NCBI RefSeq assembly: GCF_028550395.1
Contig: NZ_JAQQKW010000002.1
Location: forward strand, 310,001-374,000
Source: Asticcacaulis currens
GTDB lineage: Bacteria; Pseudomonadota; Alphaproteobacteria; Caulobacterales; Caulobacteraceae
Reading direction: 5' to 3'
Length of the DNA stretch: 64,000 bases
The number at the start of each line of letters is the position of its first letter. Position 1 is the first letter of the stretch. Shown in pieces: positions 1 to 7,872 of this stretch. Below the pieces are notes generated by a model. It searched no databases. It saw only the letters and a list, made by a program, of their open reading frames with translations, and was not told the DNA's origin. The translations under genes and the position numbers were made by a program.

Positions 1-75
1 GACGACGCTGGGGCAACCGCCGAATCTTCGGAATGGTGCCAACTCCTGCGGAAGTGCGCTTCCGACAGATGAGAG
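1..75 (+). promoter_or_regulatory. SAM-I riboswitch aptamer, 5' end outside the window
   Basis: The leader holds the SAM-I core in order: GGCAACC (P3 5' arm, about 12-18), its partner GGTGCC (35-40), the conserved AACTCCTGC that follows, a P4 hairpin GGAAG-tgcg-CTTCC (50-63), and the closing P1 3' arm AGATGAGAG (67-75). The 5' P1/P2 strands would lie before base 1. SAM binding is expected to lower expression of the metX-metB genes that follow. SAM-II is the class more usual in alphaproteobacteria, but its signature is not seen here. The match to the SAM-I consensus is from memory. Confidence 0.85.
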
Positions 76-150
76 AAGCGACAGCGGCTGTGTGGCCGTG
101 CCTTCTCCCGACTGGTCCGTTGAGCCCCTGTTTCGCACCGGACCACTGAG
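73..150 (+). promoter_or_regulatory. Putative riboswitch expression platform
   Basis: GAGAAG (73-78), which overlaps the P1 3' arm, can pair with CTTCTC (103-108), enclosing a small CGGC/GCCG hairpin (85-98). A second stem, TGGTCCG (113-119) with CGGACCA (139-145), ends about 16 bases before the metX start. The first pairing competes with P1, as an alternative fold should. No T-run follows either stem, so control of translation start seems more likely than termination. This is inference from base pairing only. Confidence 0.4.
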
Positions 151-161
151 CTTTTACCGAT

Positions 162-1145
162 ATGAGCTTTCTCCAACCCTTGTCCATGCCCGATCTGACC
201 GGTACCGATATCCGCGTCGATATTCCGGACGAATTCCGTTTGCAAAGCGGACAGAAACTCGAACAGACCGACGTGGTCGCACGTCTTTATGGCCCCGCCG
301 ATGGCCGCGTCGTGGTGGCTGCCGGCGGCATTTCGGCCGGGCGTATCCTGTTTGCCAAGGAAGATTCCACCGACACTGCCCCCGGCTGGTGGGAGGGCGT
401 GGCGGGCCCCGGTGAGGCGCTGGATCTCAACAGGTTTCGCGTCCTGTCTATTGAATTTGCCCCGCGCCTGCCCGCCTCTCAGGTCTATACCATCACCACG
501 CACGATCAGGCACGTTTGGTGAAGCTGATCCTCGATCACCTTGAGGTCGCTCATGTTTTTGCCTTTATCGGCGCGTCTTACGGGGCGATGATCGGGCTGG
601 CCTTTGCCGAGCTTTATCCCGACTATATCGACCGCGTCTGCTGCATTTCGGCGGCGCACAGGGCGCACCCGATGGCCACAGCGATGCGCGGCCTGCAACG
701 CCGCCTGCTGAAGTTCGGTCTCGATACAGGCCGTGAGCAGGAAGGGATTTCACTGGCGCGGCAACTGGCCATGACCACCTATCGTTCCGAAGCCGAATTT
801 TCCGAGCGTTTTGATGGCCCGGCCCCCGACTGGGCCGGCGAAAACTACACGGTTTGCGGCTATCTGCGGGCGCGCGGCGATGCCTATGCGTCGAACGCCA
901 ATCGCTGGATATCCATGTCGGACTCGCTGGATCGTCACCGCGTTGACCCGGCAAAGATCAAAGCGAAGGTGTTTCTGGCCGCCGTCCCGACCGACCGGCT
1001 GGTGCCCTATTCCGACATGCAGACCCTACATGAGACGCTGAGAGACAGCGTCTTTATCGACTTCCCCTCACTTTACGGACACGACGCTTTCCTCAAAGAA
1101 ATCCGTCTGGTGTCCGATATTGTTCGCACATCCCTCAACGATTAG
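162..1145 (+). CDS. metX: Homoserine O-acyltransferase, MetX family (probably succinyltransferase)
   Basis: First committed step of methionine synthesis: acylation of homoserine. The 327-residue alpha/beta hydrolase fold has a nucleophile elbow GASYGAM (Ser139), an acid Asp278 in VPTDRLVPYSD and a His307 in YGHDAF. GASYGAM rather than GGSMGGM resembles the Xanthomonas-type MetX proteins that use succinyl-CoA, so succinyltransferase is favoured over acetyltransferase; this is recalled, not tested. The gene follows the SAM-I riboswitch and is 30 bases ahead of metB, so the two form one methionine unit. The ATG at 162 is kept because it fits the leader; its ribosome binding site is weak. Confidence 0.88.
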   Translation: MSFLQPLSMPDLTGTDIRVDIPDEFRLQSGQKLEQTDVVARLYGPADGRVVVAAGGISAGRILFAKEDSTDTAPGWWEGVAGPGEALDLNRFRVLSIEFAPRLPASQVYTITTHDQARLVKLILDHLEVAHVFAFIGASYGAMIGLAFAELYPDYIDRVCCISAAHRAHPMATAMRGLQRRLLKFGLDTGREQEGISLARQLAMTTYRSEAEFSERFDGPAPDWAGENYTVCGYLRARGDAYASNANRWISMSDSLDRHRVDPAKIKAKVFLAAVPTDRLVPYSDMQTLHETLRDSVFIDFPSLYGHDAFLKEIRLVSDIVRTSLND

Positions 1146-1175
1146 CCCGTCTCCCTTTAGGGAGAACGGGCAGGA

Positions 1176-2348
1176 ATGAACATGTCCAGAAAAGACTATC
1201 TCAAAGACGCCAAACCCGGCACCAAGGTCATCAATATCGGCATCGACACGGACCGCGCGCATGGGGCGGTCATGCCGCCGATCTACCTGTCGTCCAACTA
1301 TTCCTTCGCCGGTTTCGGGCAAAAGCGCGGTTATGACTACGCCCGTTCCGGCAATCCGACGCGTGACATCATCGCCGATGTGATCGCCGACCTGGAAGGT
1401 GGCGCAGGTGCGGTGATGACCGCGTCCGGCCTCGCGGCGCTGGACCTTCTGTGGCAGGACCTGCCCAACAAACGTGTTATCGTCCCCCACGACTGTTATG
1501 GTGGTACGCAACGACTGCTCAACGCACGCCGTCGTCAAGGATTGATCGAAGTCGTCTATGTCGATCAGGGCGACGATGCGGCTATGGAGTCTGCTCTGTC
1601 GCAGCCGGCGGGTCTGTTGCTGCTGGAGACGCCGTCCAACCCGCTGATGCGCGTTATCGACCTCGAAAAGCTGATCGCGCTCGGCCACGCGGCCGGGGCG
1701 AAGGTCGCCGTGGATAATACCTTCCTGTCACCTGCCCTGCAAAACCCCATCGCGTTCGGGGCCGATTTCGTCATCCATTCGACGACCAAATATATCAATG
1801 GCCATTCGGACGTTATAGGCGGGGCGCTGGTCTGCACCACGGCAGAGGACGTCACCACCTATCGCTGGTGGGCCAATTGCCTCGGTTCGACACCGGGCGC
1901 GTTTGACTCCTATATGACGCTGCGCGGCGTGCGCACGCTTCTGGTGCGGGTAAAGCAGCAGCAGGAGTCAGCGCAGGCCATTGCCGAATTCCTCGACGCT
2001 CACCCAGCCGTATCGCGCGTCTTCTATCCCGGCCTGCCGTCACACCCGCAGCACGCACTGGCGAAACGTCAGCAAAAGGGGTTCGGAGCCATGATGAGTT
2101 TCGAACTGTCGGGCGGACTTGAGGCCGTCAAGCGCGTGCTCGAAGTCGTTGACCTGTTCAGCCTAGCCGAAAGTCTGGGCGGGGTCGAAAGCCTGATCGT
2201 GCATCCGGGGTCGATGACCCATGCGGCCATGTCGCCGGAAGCGCAGGCTACGGCGGGGATTACCGAGGGCCTGCTGCGTTTGTCGATTGGCCTCGAAGAC
2301 CCGACGGACCTGATCGCTGCGCTCGACCGGGCCTTGCAGGTGGCCTGA
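1176..2348 (+). CDS. metB: Cystathionine gamma-synthase / O-succinylhomoserine lyase
   Basis: A PLP enzyme of the Cys/Met metabolism family that joins an O-acylhomoserine with cysteine (or sulfide). The 390-residue length is normal. Seen: the phosphate-binding region YDYARSGNPTRD, the substrate segment ETPSNPLMRV, the conserved AVDNTFLSP, and the PLP lysine 205 in HSTTKYINGHSD. A GGAG-like site and CAGGA precede the ATG at 1176; a second ATG six bases downstream is possible. Pairing with metX under one riboswitch suggests MetB rather than a MetC beta-lyase. The stop is only four bases from the stop of the convergent sigma-factor gene. Confidence 0.88.
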   Translation: MNMSRKDYLKDAKPGTKVINIGIDTDRAHGAVMPPIYLSSNYSFAGFGQKRGYDYARSGNPTRDIIADVIADLEGGAGAVMTASGLAALDLLWQDLPNKRVIVPHDCYGGTQRLLNARRRQGLIEVVYVDQGDDAAMESALSQPAGLLLLETPSNPLMRVIDLEKLIALGHAAGAKVAVDNTFLSPALQNPIAFGADFVIHSTTKYINGHSDVIGGALVCTTAEDVTTYRWWANCLGSTPGAFDSYMTLRGVRTLLVRVKQQQESAQAIAEFLDAHPAVSRVFYPGLPSHPQHALAKRQQKGFGAMMSFELSGGLEAVKRVLEVVDLFSLAESLGGVESLIVHPGSMTHAAMSPEAQATAGITEGLLRLSIGLEDPTDLIAALDRALQVA

Positions 2349-2352
2349 CCCT

Positions 2353-3231
2353 TCAGCGACCCAGACCCTGAAACCGCTTCAGCTTGTCCGGGTTGCGCAC
2401 GAAATAGATGGCCCTGGCGCGCCCGTCGTGAGTTTCGATAGTGAGCAGATCGCGGGTGCCATCGGTGTGGTGACTGAGCACCGAAAGGGCCCCATTGGCC
2501 TGTACATACTCGACCCGCACCACCGTGTGTTGGCGGAATTTCTGGTAGATACCGACCATGAATTTCAGCACCCGGTCGCGGCCTTCCAGCACATTGAGGG
2601 CGGCCGACACCTTGCCACCGCCATCGGAATGGAGCGTCACGTCGCGCGTCAGCAGGGCTTCCAGAGCGCTTACGTCTCCGGACTGCGACGCCTCCAGAAA
2701 GGCCTCAAGGAAGGCGCGTTCATCATCGGGCGTAACCGCAAACCGTGCGGCAGGTGTTTTGTCGCGCCGCACCGCCTTGCGCGCCCTTGCCGCCAATTGC
2801 CGACAGGCGGCGTCGGAGCGCTCCAAAGTGGCCGCTATGTCGGCAAACCCCACGCCGAACACGTCGTGCAGTAGGAAGGCCGCACGCTCCAGGGGGCTAA
2901 GCCTTTCCAGCGCGTAAAGCAGCCCGATTGACAGGTCGTCCGACAGTCCCTCTACGGCCCTTGCGCCCGTGAAATCGCTGATATCGTGCAGAGGCTCGGG
3001 GAGCCACGGTCCGACATAGGTCACGCGCTGACGATGCGCCGATTTGAGGACATCGAGGCTGAGCCGCGTCACCACCCGCGTCAGGAAGGCCCGTGGATGT
3101 ACGACGGTTTCGGTATCGCGGGTACGGATATAGGCCTCCTGCACCACGTCCTCAGCCTCAGCGACGGTGCCCAACATGCGGTAGGCGACGCCGATCAGAT
3201 AGCGGCGATGACTCTCGAAATCGGCGATCAT
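2353..3231 (-). CDS. sigJ: ECF41-family RNA polymerase sigma factor (SigJ-like)
   Basis: An extracytoplasmic-function sigma factor that carries its own regulatory domain in place of a separate anti-sigma factor. Region 2 covers about residues 5-70 (AEAEDVVQEAYIR), region 4 about 100-155, and a SnoaL/NTF2-like domain about 165-285. The three ECF41 hallmarks are visible: WLPEP (76-80) in the linker, DGGGK (203-207) and NPDKL near the C terminus. It starts nine bases after the AhpD-like gene with a TAGGAG site, so the two are one transcript from the ECF41 promoter at 3740-3766, which implies autoregulation. The family is known to pair with carboxymuconolactone decarboxylase, oxidoreductase or epimerase genes. 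Confidence 0.93.
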   Translation of the reverse strand: MIADFESHRRYLIGVAYRMLGTVAEAEDVVQEAYIRTRDTETVVHPRAFLTRVVTRLSLDVLKSAHRQRVTYVGPWLPEPLHDISDFTGARAVEGLSDDLSIGLLYALERLSPLERAAFLLHDVFGVGFADIAATLERSDAACRQLAARARKAVRRDKTPAARFAVTPDDERAFLEAFLEASQSGDVSALEALLTRDVTLHSDGGGKVSAALNVLEGRDRVLKFMVGIYQKFRQHTVVRVEYVQANGALSVLSHHTDGTRDLLTIETHDGRARAIYFVRNPDKLKRFQGLGR

Positions 3232-3240
3232 CCCGCGCTC

Positions 3241-3693
3241 CTATCTGGCCCGGTCCTGCGGATGGACCTGCCGCAATGGCACAGCGATGCGGTTCCAGCC
3301 ATTGATCTGCGCGATCAGAAAGGTCAGGTCAACCGCGTCCTTTTCGTTAAATTCAAACCGCATGGCCTCATAATCGGCGTCCGGCGCTTCGGTGGTCGAG
3401 ATCAAGGTCACGCTCTCAGCCCAGGCCAGGGCGGCGCGTTCACGGGGGGTGAACAGGCCCGACTCGCGCCACGCATCGAGCAGCAGGAGCCGCTTTTCCG
3501 TATCGCCATCCTTGAGCGCCTCTTCGCGGTGCATGTGCAGACAGTAGGCGCAATGATTGATTTGCGACACCCGCACCTTGATCAGGTGCATCAGCGACGG
3601 CTCGATAGCGGTAGTTTTGAAATAGTCTTCGAGCGCCGCTTTGGCCTTATAGGCTTCGGGGGCGACGGCATAGCCATTGATCCGTTGCGACAT
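3241..3693 (-). CDS. Carboxymuconolactone decarboxylase / AhpD-like protein
   Basis: A 150-residue AhpD-fold protein with the redox motif CAYCLHMH (Cys48, Cys51, His55), preceded by a conserved acidic and hydrophobic helix, as in alkylhydroperoxidase-like proteins. It is the usual genomic partner of ECF41 sigma factors; its substrate is unknown, and a role in a redox or electrophile response is only a guess. The ATG at 3693 was chosen over a GTG at 3711 because the AAAGGAGA ribosome binding site lies between the two. It is first in the two-gene unit with the sigma factor. Confidence 0.88.
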   Translation of the reverse strand: MSQRINGYAVAPEAYKAKAALEDYFKTTAIEPSLMHLIKVRVSQINHCAYCLHMHREEALKDGDTEKRLLLLDAWRESGLFTPRERAALAWAESVTLISTTEAPDADYEAMRFEFNEKDAVDLTFLIAQINGWNRIAVPLRQVHPQDRAR

Positions 3694-3739
3694 AACACGT
3701 CTCCTTTTCACCGCCGCTTGGGTGCGGCCTTGAAGGCAA

Positions 3740-3766
3740 GACGAGCCAGCCGAAGCGGTTGTGACA
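3740..3766 (-). promoter_or_regulatory. ECF41-type promoter
   Basis: On the minus strand, TGTCACA (3766-3760), a 16-base spacer and CGTC (3743-3740) match the described ECF41 promoter in both boxes and in spacing. It lies 47 bases upstream of the AhpD-like start, so the sigma factor probably drives its own two-gene operon. Confidence 0.85.
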
Positions 3767-3777
3767 GGACGCCGAAA

Positions 3778-4437
3778 TTATCTGGTCTTCAGGCGGAAAA
3801 TCTGACGGCCCGTGCCATCGAAATTAGCCGGGTCGAGCCAAGCCTCATAGGCGGAGCGGATGCGCGGCCACTCAGAATCAACTATTGAAAACCATGCCGT
3901 GTCGCGGTTTTCGCCCTTCATCACCATGTCCTGGCGAAAGGTGCCCTCGTAAGTAAAACCGAAGCGTTCCGCCGCCCGCACCGAGGCCAGATTGGCCGCG
4001 TTGCACTTCCATTCAAAACGGCGATAGCCCAGTTCGTCAAACAGATAGCACCCCATCAGAAACACAGCTTCGGTGGCCAGTGCCGTGCGTTGCAACGCGC
4101 GCCCAAACAGCACGGCGCCGATTTCAGCGCTTCCCTGCGCCTCGCGGATACGCATGAAAGAGGCCATGCCCATGACCACCCCGTGGGCATTGAGGATAAC
4201 CTGTGTTTCCCAGCCTTCCTGCGCGCGCTTGGCTTCGAAGTCGCGCTCAAAGGCCGCTTCGCCCATATAGGGACCGAGCGGCATATAGCGCCACAAATCG
4301 CCATTCCCCTCACCACCGGCGACCGCATAGAGCCCCGCCCGATGACGCGCCCATTCGAGCGGTTCCAGACGGCCATACCGGCCCACAATCGTCTTCGCCG
4401 CCGGTCGGGGACGCGGCGTCCAGTTTTCAAGACTCAT
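3778..4437 (-). CDS. GNAT-family N-acetyltransferase (RimJ/RimL type)
   Basis: A 219-residue acetyltransferase of the RimL-like branch. The order is a beta-strand N terminus (GRYGRLEPLEWARH), the acetyl-CoA region around EIGAVLFGRALQRT with EAVFLM following, and the C-terminal NLASVRAAERFGFTYEG that is typical of ribosomal-protein and small-molecule acetyltransferases in this family. The substrate is not predictable. It is divergent from the aldo/keto reductase and upstream of, but probably separate from, the ECF41 unit, which has its own promoter in the gap. Confidence 0.82.
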   Translation of the reverse strand: MSLENWTPRPRPAAKTIVGRYGRLEPLEWARHRAGLYAVAGGEGNGDLWRYMPLGPYMGEAAFERDFEAKRAQEGWETQVILNAHGVVMGMASFMRIREAQGSAEIGAVLFGRALQRTALATEAVFLMGCYLFDELGYRRFEWKCNAANLASVRAAERFGFTYEGTFRQDMVMKGENRDTAWFSIVDSEWPRIRSAYEAWLDPANFDGTGRQIFRLKTR

Positions 4438-4507
4438 GGCTTATCCCTACTTCCCTTGCCGCCTAAATCATTTTAGCCATATCGACAACGAAAACCGGGA
4501 GCGTTTC

Positions 4508-5572
4508 ATGACCTATTCTGCCGCCACTAAGCGTTACGACGCCATGCCCTATCGCCGCTGCGGGGCTTCGGGCCTGAAACTGCCGGCGATTTCGCTGGGC
4601 CTGTGGCATAATTTCGGAGATATTGACGCTCTGGCAACGCAACGCGCCCTGCTGCGCGCGGCTTTTGATCGCGGCGTCACCCATTTCGACCTGGCCAATA
4701 ATTACGGTCCGCCACCGGGCTCAGCCGAGGTAAACTTCGGGCGCATTTTCGCCGAAGATTTCAAGGCTTATCGTGATGAGCTGATCATTTCATCAAAGGC
4801 CGGCTGGCAGATGTGGGACGGCCCCTACGGCTCCATGACCGGTACGCGCAAGCACCTGATCGCGTCCTGCGACCAGAGCCTGAAGCGCATGGGTCTCGAC
4901 TATGTCGATATTTTCTATTCGCACCGCCCGGACCCGCATACGCCGCTGGAAGAAACCATGGGCGCGCTGGCGACGCTGGTCCAGCAGGGCAAGGCGCTCT
5001 ATGTCGGTATTTCCAACTACGGCCCGGACCTGACGCAAAAGGCCGCCGATATTCTCAAATCACTGGGGGTGCCCCTGCTGATCAGCCAGCCGAACTACAG
5101 CCTGCTGGATCGCTGGATCGAACCGGCACTGCTGGAGACTAACGCGCGCAACGGTGTCGGCACCATCGTCTTTTCACCTCTGGCGCAGGGTTTTCTGAGC
5201 GACAAATACCTGAGCGGTCTGCCCGAAGACTCGCGCGCCGCCCGCCTCGACTGGGTGCGCGCCGGACTGACCGACGCCAAGCTGGCCCTGATCCGTCAGC
5301 TCAATGAGCTGGCAAAGGCGCGCGGGCAATCTCTAGCGCGCCTGGCTCTGGCCTGGACGCTGAAGGATGAGCGCGTCACCTCGACCCTGATCGGGGCACG
5401 TACTGTCGAGCAACTGACCGACAGCCTTGGCGCGCTGGACAACCTCGCTTTCAGTGATGACGAACTGGTGCGGTTGGACCAACTGACGCGCGACGCCCTG
5501 CCCGGCATTTTCACGGCTCCGCCGAAGTCCACGGGTCAGGATCTGATCGACAATCCGCATTTCAGAGCCTGA
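4508..5572 (+). CDS. Aldo/keto reductase, YghZ-like
   Basis: An NADPH-dependent (beta/alpha)8 aldo/keto reductase of 354 residues, close in layout to E. coli YghZ (L-glyceraldehyde 3-phosphate reductase). Seen: the catalytic-site strand FDLANNYGPPPGSAE (Asp and Tyr), the lysine in IISSKAGWQMW, the histidine in FYSHRPDPHTPLEET, and the C-terminal cofactor segment STLIGARTVEQL. The ATG at 4508 has a GGGAGCG site; an earlier in-frame ATG at 4436 overlaps the start of the divergent acetyltransferase gene and is less likely. A shared bidirectional terminator follows. Confidence 0.9.
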   Translation: MTYSAATKRYDAMPYRRCGASGLKLPAISLGLWHNFGDIDALATQRALLRAAFDRGVTHFDLANNYGPPPGSAEVNFGRIFAEDFKAYRDELIISSKAGWQMWDGPYGSMTGTRKHLIASCDQSLKRMGLDYVDIFYSHRPDPHTPLEETMGALATLVQQGKALYVGISNYGPDLTQKAADILKSLGVPLLISQPNYSLLDRWIEPALLETNARNGVGTIVFSPLAQGFLSDKYLSGLPEDSRAARLDWVRAGLTDAKLALIRQLNELAKARGQSLARLALAWTLKDERVTSTLIGARTVEQLTDSLGALDNLAFSDDELVRLDQLTRDALPGIFTAPPKSTGQDLIDNPHFRA

Positions 5573-5612
5573 AAAAAAGCGCCGGAGATTCGTTCCGGCG
5601 CTCCCTTGTTTT
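5571..5612. terminator. Bidirectional intrinsic terminator
   Basis: A 9-bp stem AGCGCCGGA (5578-5586) / TTCCGGCGCT (5594-5602 partner) with a 7-base loop, an A-run on the left and a T-rich tail on the right. It sits between the converging aldo/keto reductase and ohr genes and can serve both. Confidence 0.85.
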
Positions 5613-5633
5613 CAATCGGTTAGGCACAAAAAT

Positions 5634-6092
5634 CTATTGCGCGACGATGACTTCGCCCGAAGTGGCCTTGTGGATCAGGGTGACGTTGATATTGCCGCGC
5701 GTTGCGTTCGAATAGGGGCAGACGACGTGTGCGGCTTCGATCAGGTCGCGCGCCGCTTCGTCCGGGACGCCCGGCAGGTTGACCTTCAGCGTCACTTCGA
5801 GGCCGAAACCGTTAGGGATCTGCCCGATACCGACCGATGCGTCGATCGAGGCGTCGGCGGGAACGGCGACCTTCTTCTGACCGCCGACAAATTTCAGGGC
5901 ACCGATAAAGCAGGCGGCGTAGCCAGAGGCAAACAGTTGCTCCGGATTGGTGCCTTCCCCGCCGCCACCGCCCAATTCCTTCGGCGTCGAAAGCTTGACC
6001 GACAGACGGCCATCGTTGGTGGAGGCGGTACCTTCGCGGCCGCCGGTGGCCGTAGCGTGAGCGGTGTAGAGCGCGGTGATCGAGGTGGTCAT
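5634..6092 (-). CDS. ohr: Organic hydroperoxide resistance protein (Ohr/OsmC family)
   Basis: A thiol peroxidase that reduces organic and fatty-acid hydroperoxides in the cytoplasm. The 152-residue protein has the two reactive cysteines in family context: Cys61 in GYAACF and Cys125 in [12 protein letters not shown], plus the arginine region near the N terminus and the glycine-rich [16 protein letters not shown]. The ATG at 6092 has AAAGGAAA upstream; a longer reading to 6167 lacks support and would run into the operator. It is divergent from ohrR, the classic arrangement, with two operator palindromes between. Confidence 0.95.
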   Translation of the reverse strand: MTTSITALYTAHATATGGREGTASTNDGRLSVKLSTPKELGGGGGEGTNPEQLFASGYAACFIGALKFVGGQKKVAVPADASIDASVGIGQIPNGFGLEVTLKVNLPGVPDEAARDLIEAAHVVCPYSNATRGNINVTLIHKATSGEVIVAQ

Positions 6093-6158
6093 GGTCAGGT
6101 TTCCTTTGCGGTTGAGGTCGATGAAGAACAGCCAGCGGCGTGTCTGAAACCTAGATAG

Positions 6159-6196
6159 ATTGCGCACAATCTTTTGCCAATTGCATTGCGCGCAAT
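6159..6196. promoter_or_regulatory. Two OhrR operator palindromes
   Basis: ATTGCGCACAAT (6159-6170) and the perfect palindrome ATTGCGCGCAAT (6185-6196) lie in the ohr-ohrR gap, centres 26 bp apart, which puts them on the same face of the helix within error. They are the natural binding sites for OhrR, whose known sites in other bacteria are also AT-flanked palindromes. Oxidation of OhrR would release both genes. Confidence 0.75.
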
Positions 6197-6251
6197 TTAA
6201 TTGATTTTAAGCGATTATTGTGTTATCCCTTTGCCAAGTCAGGAGAAAATC

Positions 6252-6701
6252 ATGTCCTCGCCTCTCATCCCTGCGGAAATGCGGCTTGAAAATCAAATCT
6301 GCTTTGCCGTCCACAGCGCCGCCCACGCCTTTGCACAGGCCTATAAGCCCCTGCTGGAACCCTTGGGCCTGACCTATCCGCAGTATCTGGTCATGCTGCT
6401 GCTGTGGGAGAAGGACGACCGGTCGGTGAGTGAACTGGGGACGCCGCTGTTTCTGGATTCCGGCACGCTGACGCCGCTGCTGAAACGCCTTCAGACGCAA
6501 GGGCTAATCGACCGCACCCGCGACCCAAAGGATGAGCGCGTCACCCGCATCACCCTGACGGATAAGGGCAAGGCACTGGCTAAACAAGGGCAATCCATTC
6601 CGCAGGCCATGCTGTGCGCCATGGGCAATATGGACCTGCCGCACCTGATCGCCCTGCGTGATCAGGTTAAGGCCTTGGGCCAGACCCTGCGCGCCGCCTG
6701 A
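6252..6701 (+). CDS. ohrR: MarR-family organic peroxide sensor OhrR
   Basis: A winged-helix repressor of 149 residues. The peroxide-sensing cysteine is Cys17 in LENQICFAV, the conserved OhrR position; a second cysteine, Cys122 in MLCAMGN, suggests the two-cysteine Xanthomonas-type mechanism with an intersubunit disulfide. The DNA-binding wing is seen at [19 protein letters not shown]. The ATG at 6252 has a strong AGGAGA site; the earlier frame extension to 6201 has none. It controls the divergent ohr and itself through the two palindromes upstream. Confidence 0.93.
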   Translation: MSSPLIPAEMRLENQICFAVHSAAHAFAQAYKPLLEPLGLTYPQYLVMLLLWEKDDRSVSELGTPLFLDSGTLTPLLKRLQTQGLIDRTRDPKDERVTRITLTDKGKALAKQGQSIPQAMLCAMGNMDLPHLIALRDQVKALGQTLRAA

Positions 6702-6781
6702 CGGAGATTTGGCCGCATTGGCGACACAATGCGACCTGTGGGCAAGCCTCCCTTTTCGACAAACCCGAAACAGATCAATGT

Positions 6782-6843
6782 AATCACGGTCTAATCACGC
6801 AACTATCACGGAACCGTGATTACGCCGTGAAAATGACGTGATT
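6782..6843. promoter_or_regulatory. Cluster of ATCACG half-sites (unknown operator)
   Basis: A 62-bp stretch holds a perfect palindrome ATCACGG-aa-CCGTGAT (6805-6820) flanked by AATCACGG (6782-6789), AATCACG (6793-6799), CCGTGA (6825-6830) and CGTGATT (6837-6843). It lies 64 bases ahead of the DUF4349 lipoprotein. The regulator is not known; the repetition suggests a cooperatively bound site. Confidence 0.6.
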
Positions 6844-6906
6844 TCAGCGCGACATGAAGGCCGCCGCACTCGACTGCGGCGTCAACCTTCGTTTGGGGAG
6901 CCCCTC

Positions 6907-7782
6907 ATGTCACCGCGTTGTTCCGGCCGTCTGGCCGTCGTTTTGCTGTTTGCGTCACTGCTCACTCTGTCGGCCTGTTCCAAACCCGCAGAGGAAGCCG
7001 CTCTTACCGAAGAAGCCGCCCCCGCTGACGCCGGTGGCGATATAGCCAAATCAACGCGCGTCGATCCGGCCTCTGTTCCGCAACTGGCCTATGATTATCG
7101 CTTTGATCTCAGCGCGCCCGACAAAACGGTCAGCGGCATGATGGAGGGCCATCGTGAGGCCTGCGCCGTGGCCGGCCTTACCACCTGTCAGCTTCTCTCA
7201 CTGAGCAGTCAGAATACGGGTAAGGAGGGGCAGCTTCACACGCTGACCCTGCGCGCCACGCCGCAATGGATCGGCCTCTTCCGCAAAAATCTCAACAACG
7301 AACTGAAGGCCACCGGCGCGAAAATCGAGAGCCAGAGCATTGCCACCGAAGACGTCAGCCTGAGCCTCATTGACGCTGAGGCCCATATCAAAAACCAGAT
7401 GGCCTTACGCGACAATCTTCAAGCGACGCTGCGCAGCCATAAGGGAAAGATGAGCGAAGTCATCGAGTTAAAGCAGCAACTGGCCACGATTCAGTCGGAT
7501 ATCGACAGCGCGCAAACCGCCGTGGCTACAATGAAAAAGCGCGTGGCCATGTCAAAGCTGACCCTGACCTATCGCCCGGCCTCGGCGGTGGCCGTCGATG
7601 GCACTTGGGCGCCTCTGAAATCCGCGCTGTCGGATGTGGGGCCTAACATGATCTCGGTGCTGACCGTGATGGTCGCCGTGGCGGGTTACCTGCTGCCTCT
7701 AGGGCTTATCGCCGCGCCGGTCATCTGGTGGATGCGGCGCGACCGTAAAGCGGCGAAACCCACGCGCCCCGAACAGATCTGA
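6907..7782 (+). CDS. DUF4349 lipoprotein with C-terminal membrane segment
   Basis: A 291-residue envelope protein of unknown function. It has a lipoprotein signal with lipobox LSAC (Cys24), an acidic alanine-rich linker, the DUF4349 core (strand AYDYRFDLSAP, then LTLRATPQWIGLF), a coiled-coil helix pair around IKNQMALRDNLQATL to VATMKKRVAMSKL, and a transmembrane helix at about 248-275 followed by a basic cytoplasmic tail. The ATG at 6907 is chosen because the signal peptide starts there, with GGGGAG upstream. DUF4349 proteins occur widely; no pathway is known to me. Its promoter carries the ATCACG cluster. Confidence 0.8.
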   Translation: MSPRCSGRLAVVLLFASLLTLSACSKPAEEAALTEEAAPADAGGDIAKSTRVDPASVPQLAYDYRFDLSAPDKTVSGMMEGHREACAVAGLTTCQLLSLSSQNTGKEGQLHTLTLRATPQWIGLFRKNLNNELKATGAKIESQSIATEDVSLSLIDAEAHIKNQMALRDNLQATLRSHKGKMSEVIELKQQLATIQSDIDSAQTAVATMKKRVAMSKLTLTYRPASAVAVDGTWAPLKSALSDVGPNMISVLTVMVAVAGYLLPLGLIAAPVIWWMRRDRKAAKPTRPEQI

Positions 7783-7787
7783 TTTTG

Positions 7788-7830
7788 AAAAAAAGCACCG
7801 CATCGAAACCGATGCGGTGCCTTTCTTTCC
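7788..7830. terminator. Intrinsic terminator, probably bidirectional
   Basis: An 11-bp perfect stem GCACCGCATCG (7795-7805) / CGATGCGGTGC (7810-7820), loop AAAC, A-run before and CTTTCTTTC after. It separates the DUF4349 gene from the converging TonB receptor gene. Confidence 0.88.
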
Positions 7831-7872
7831 GGGATCGAGACTGCGGCCACCCGCAGCCTCCCCTCCCCCCGA

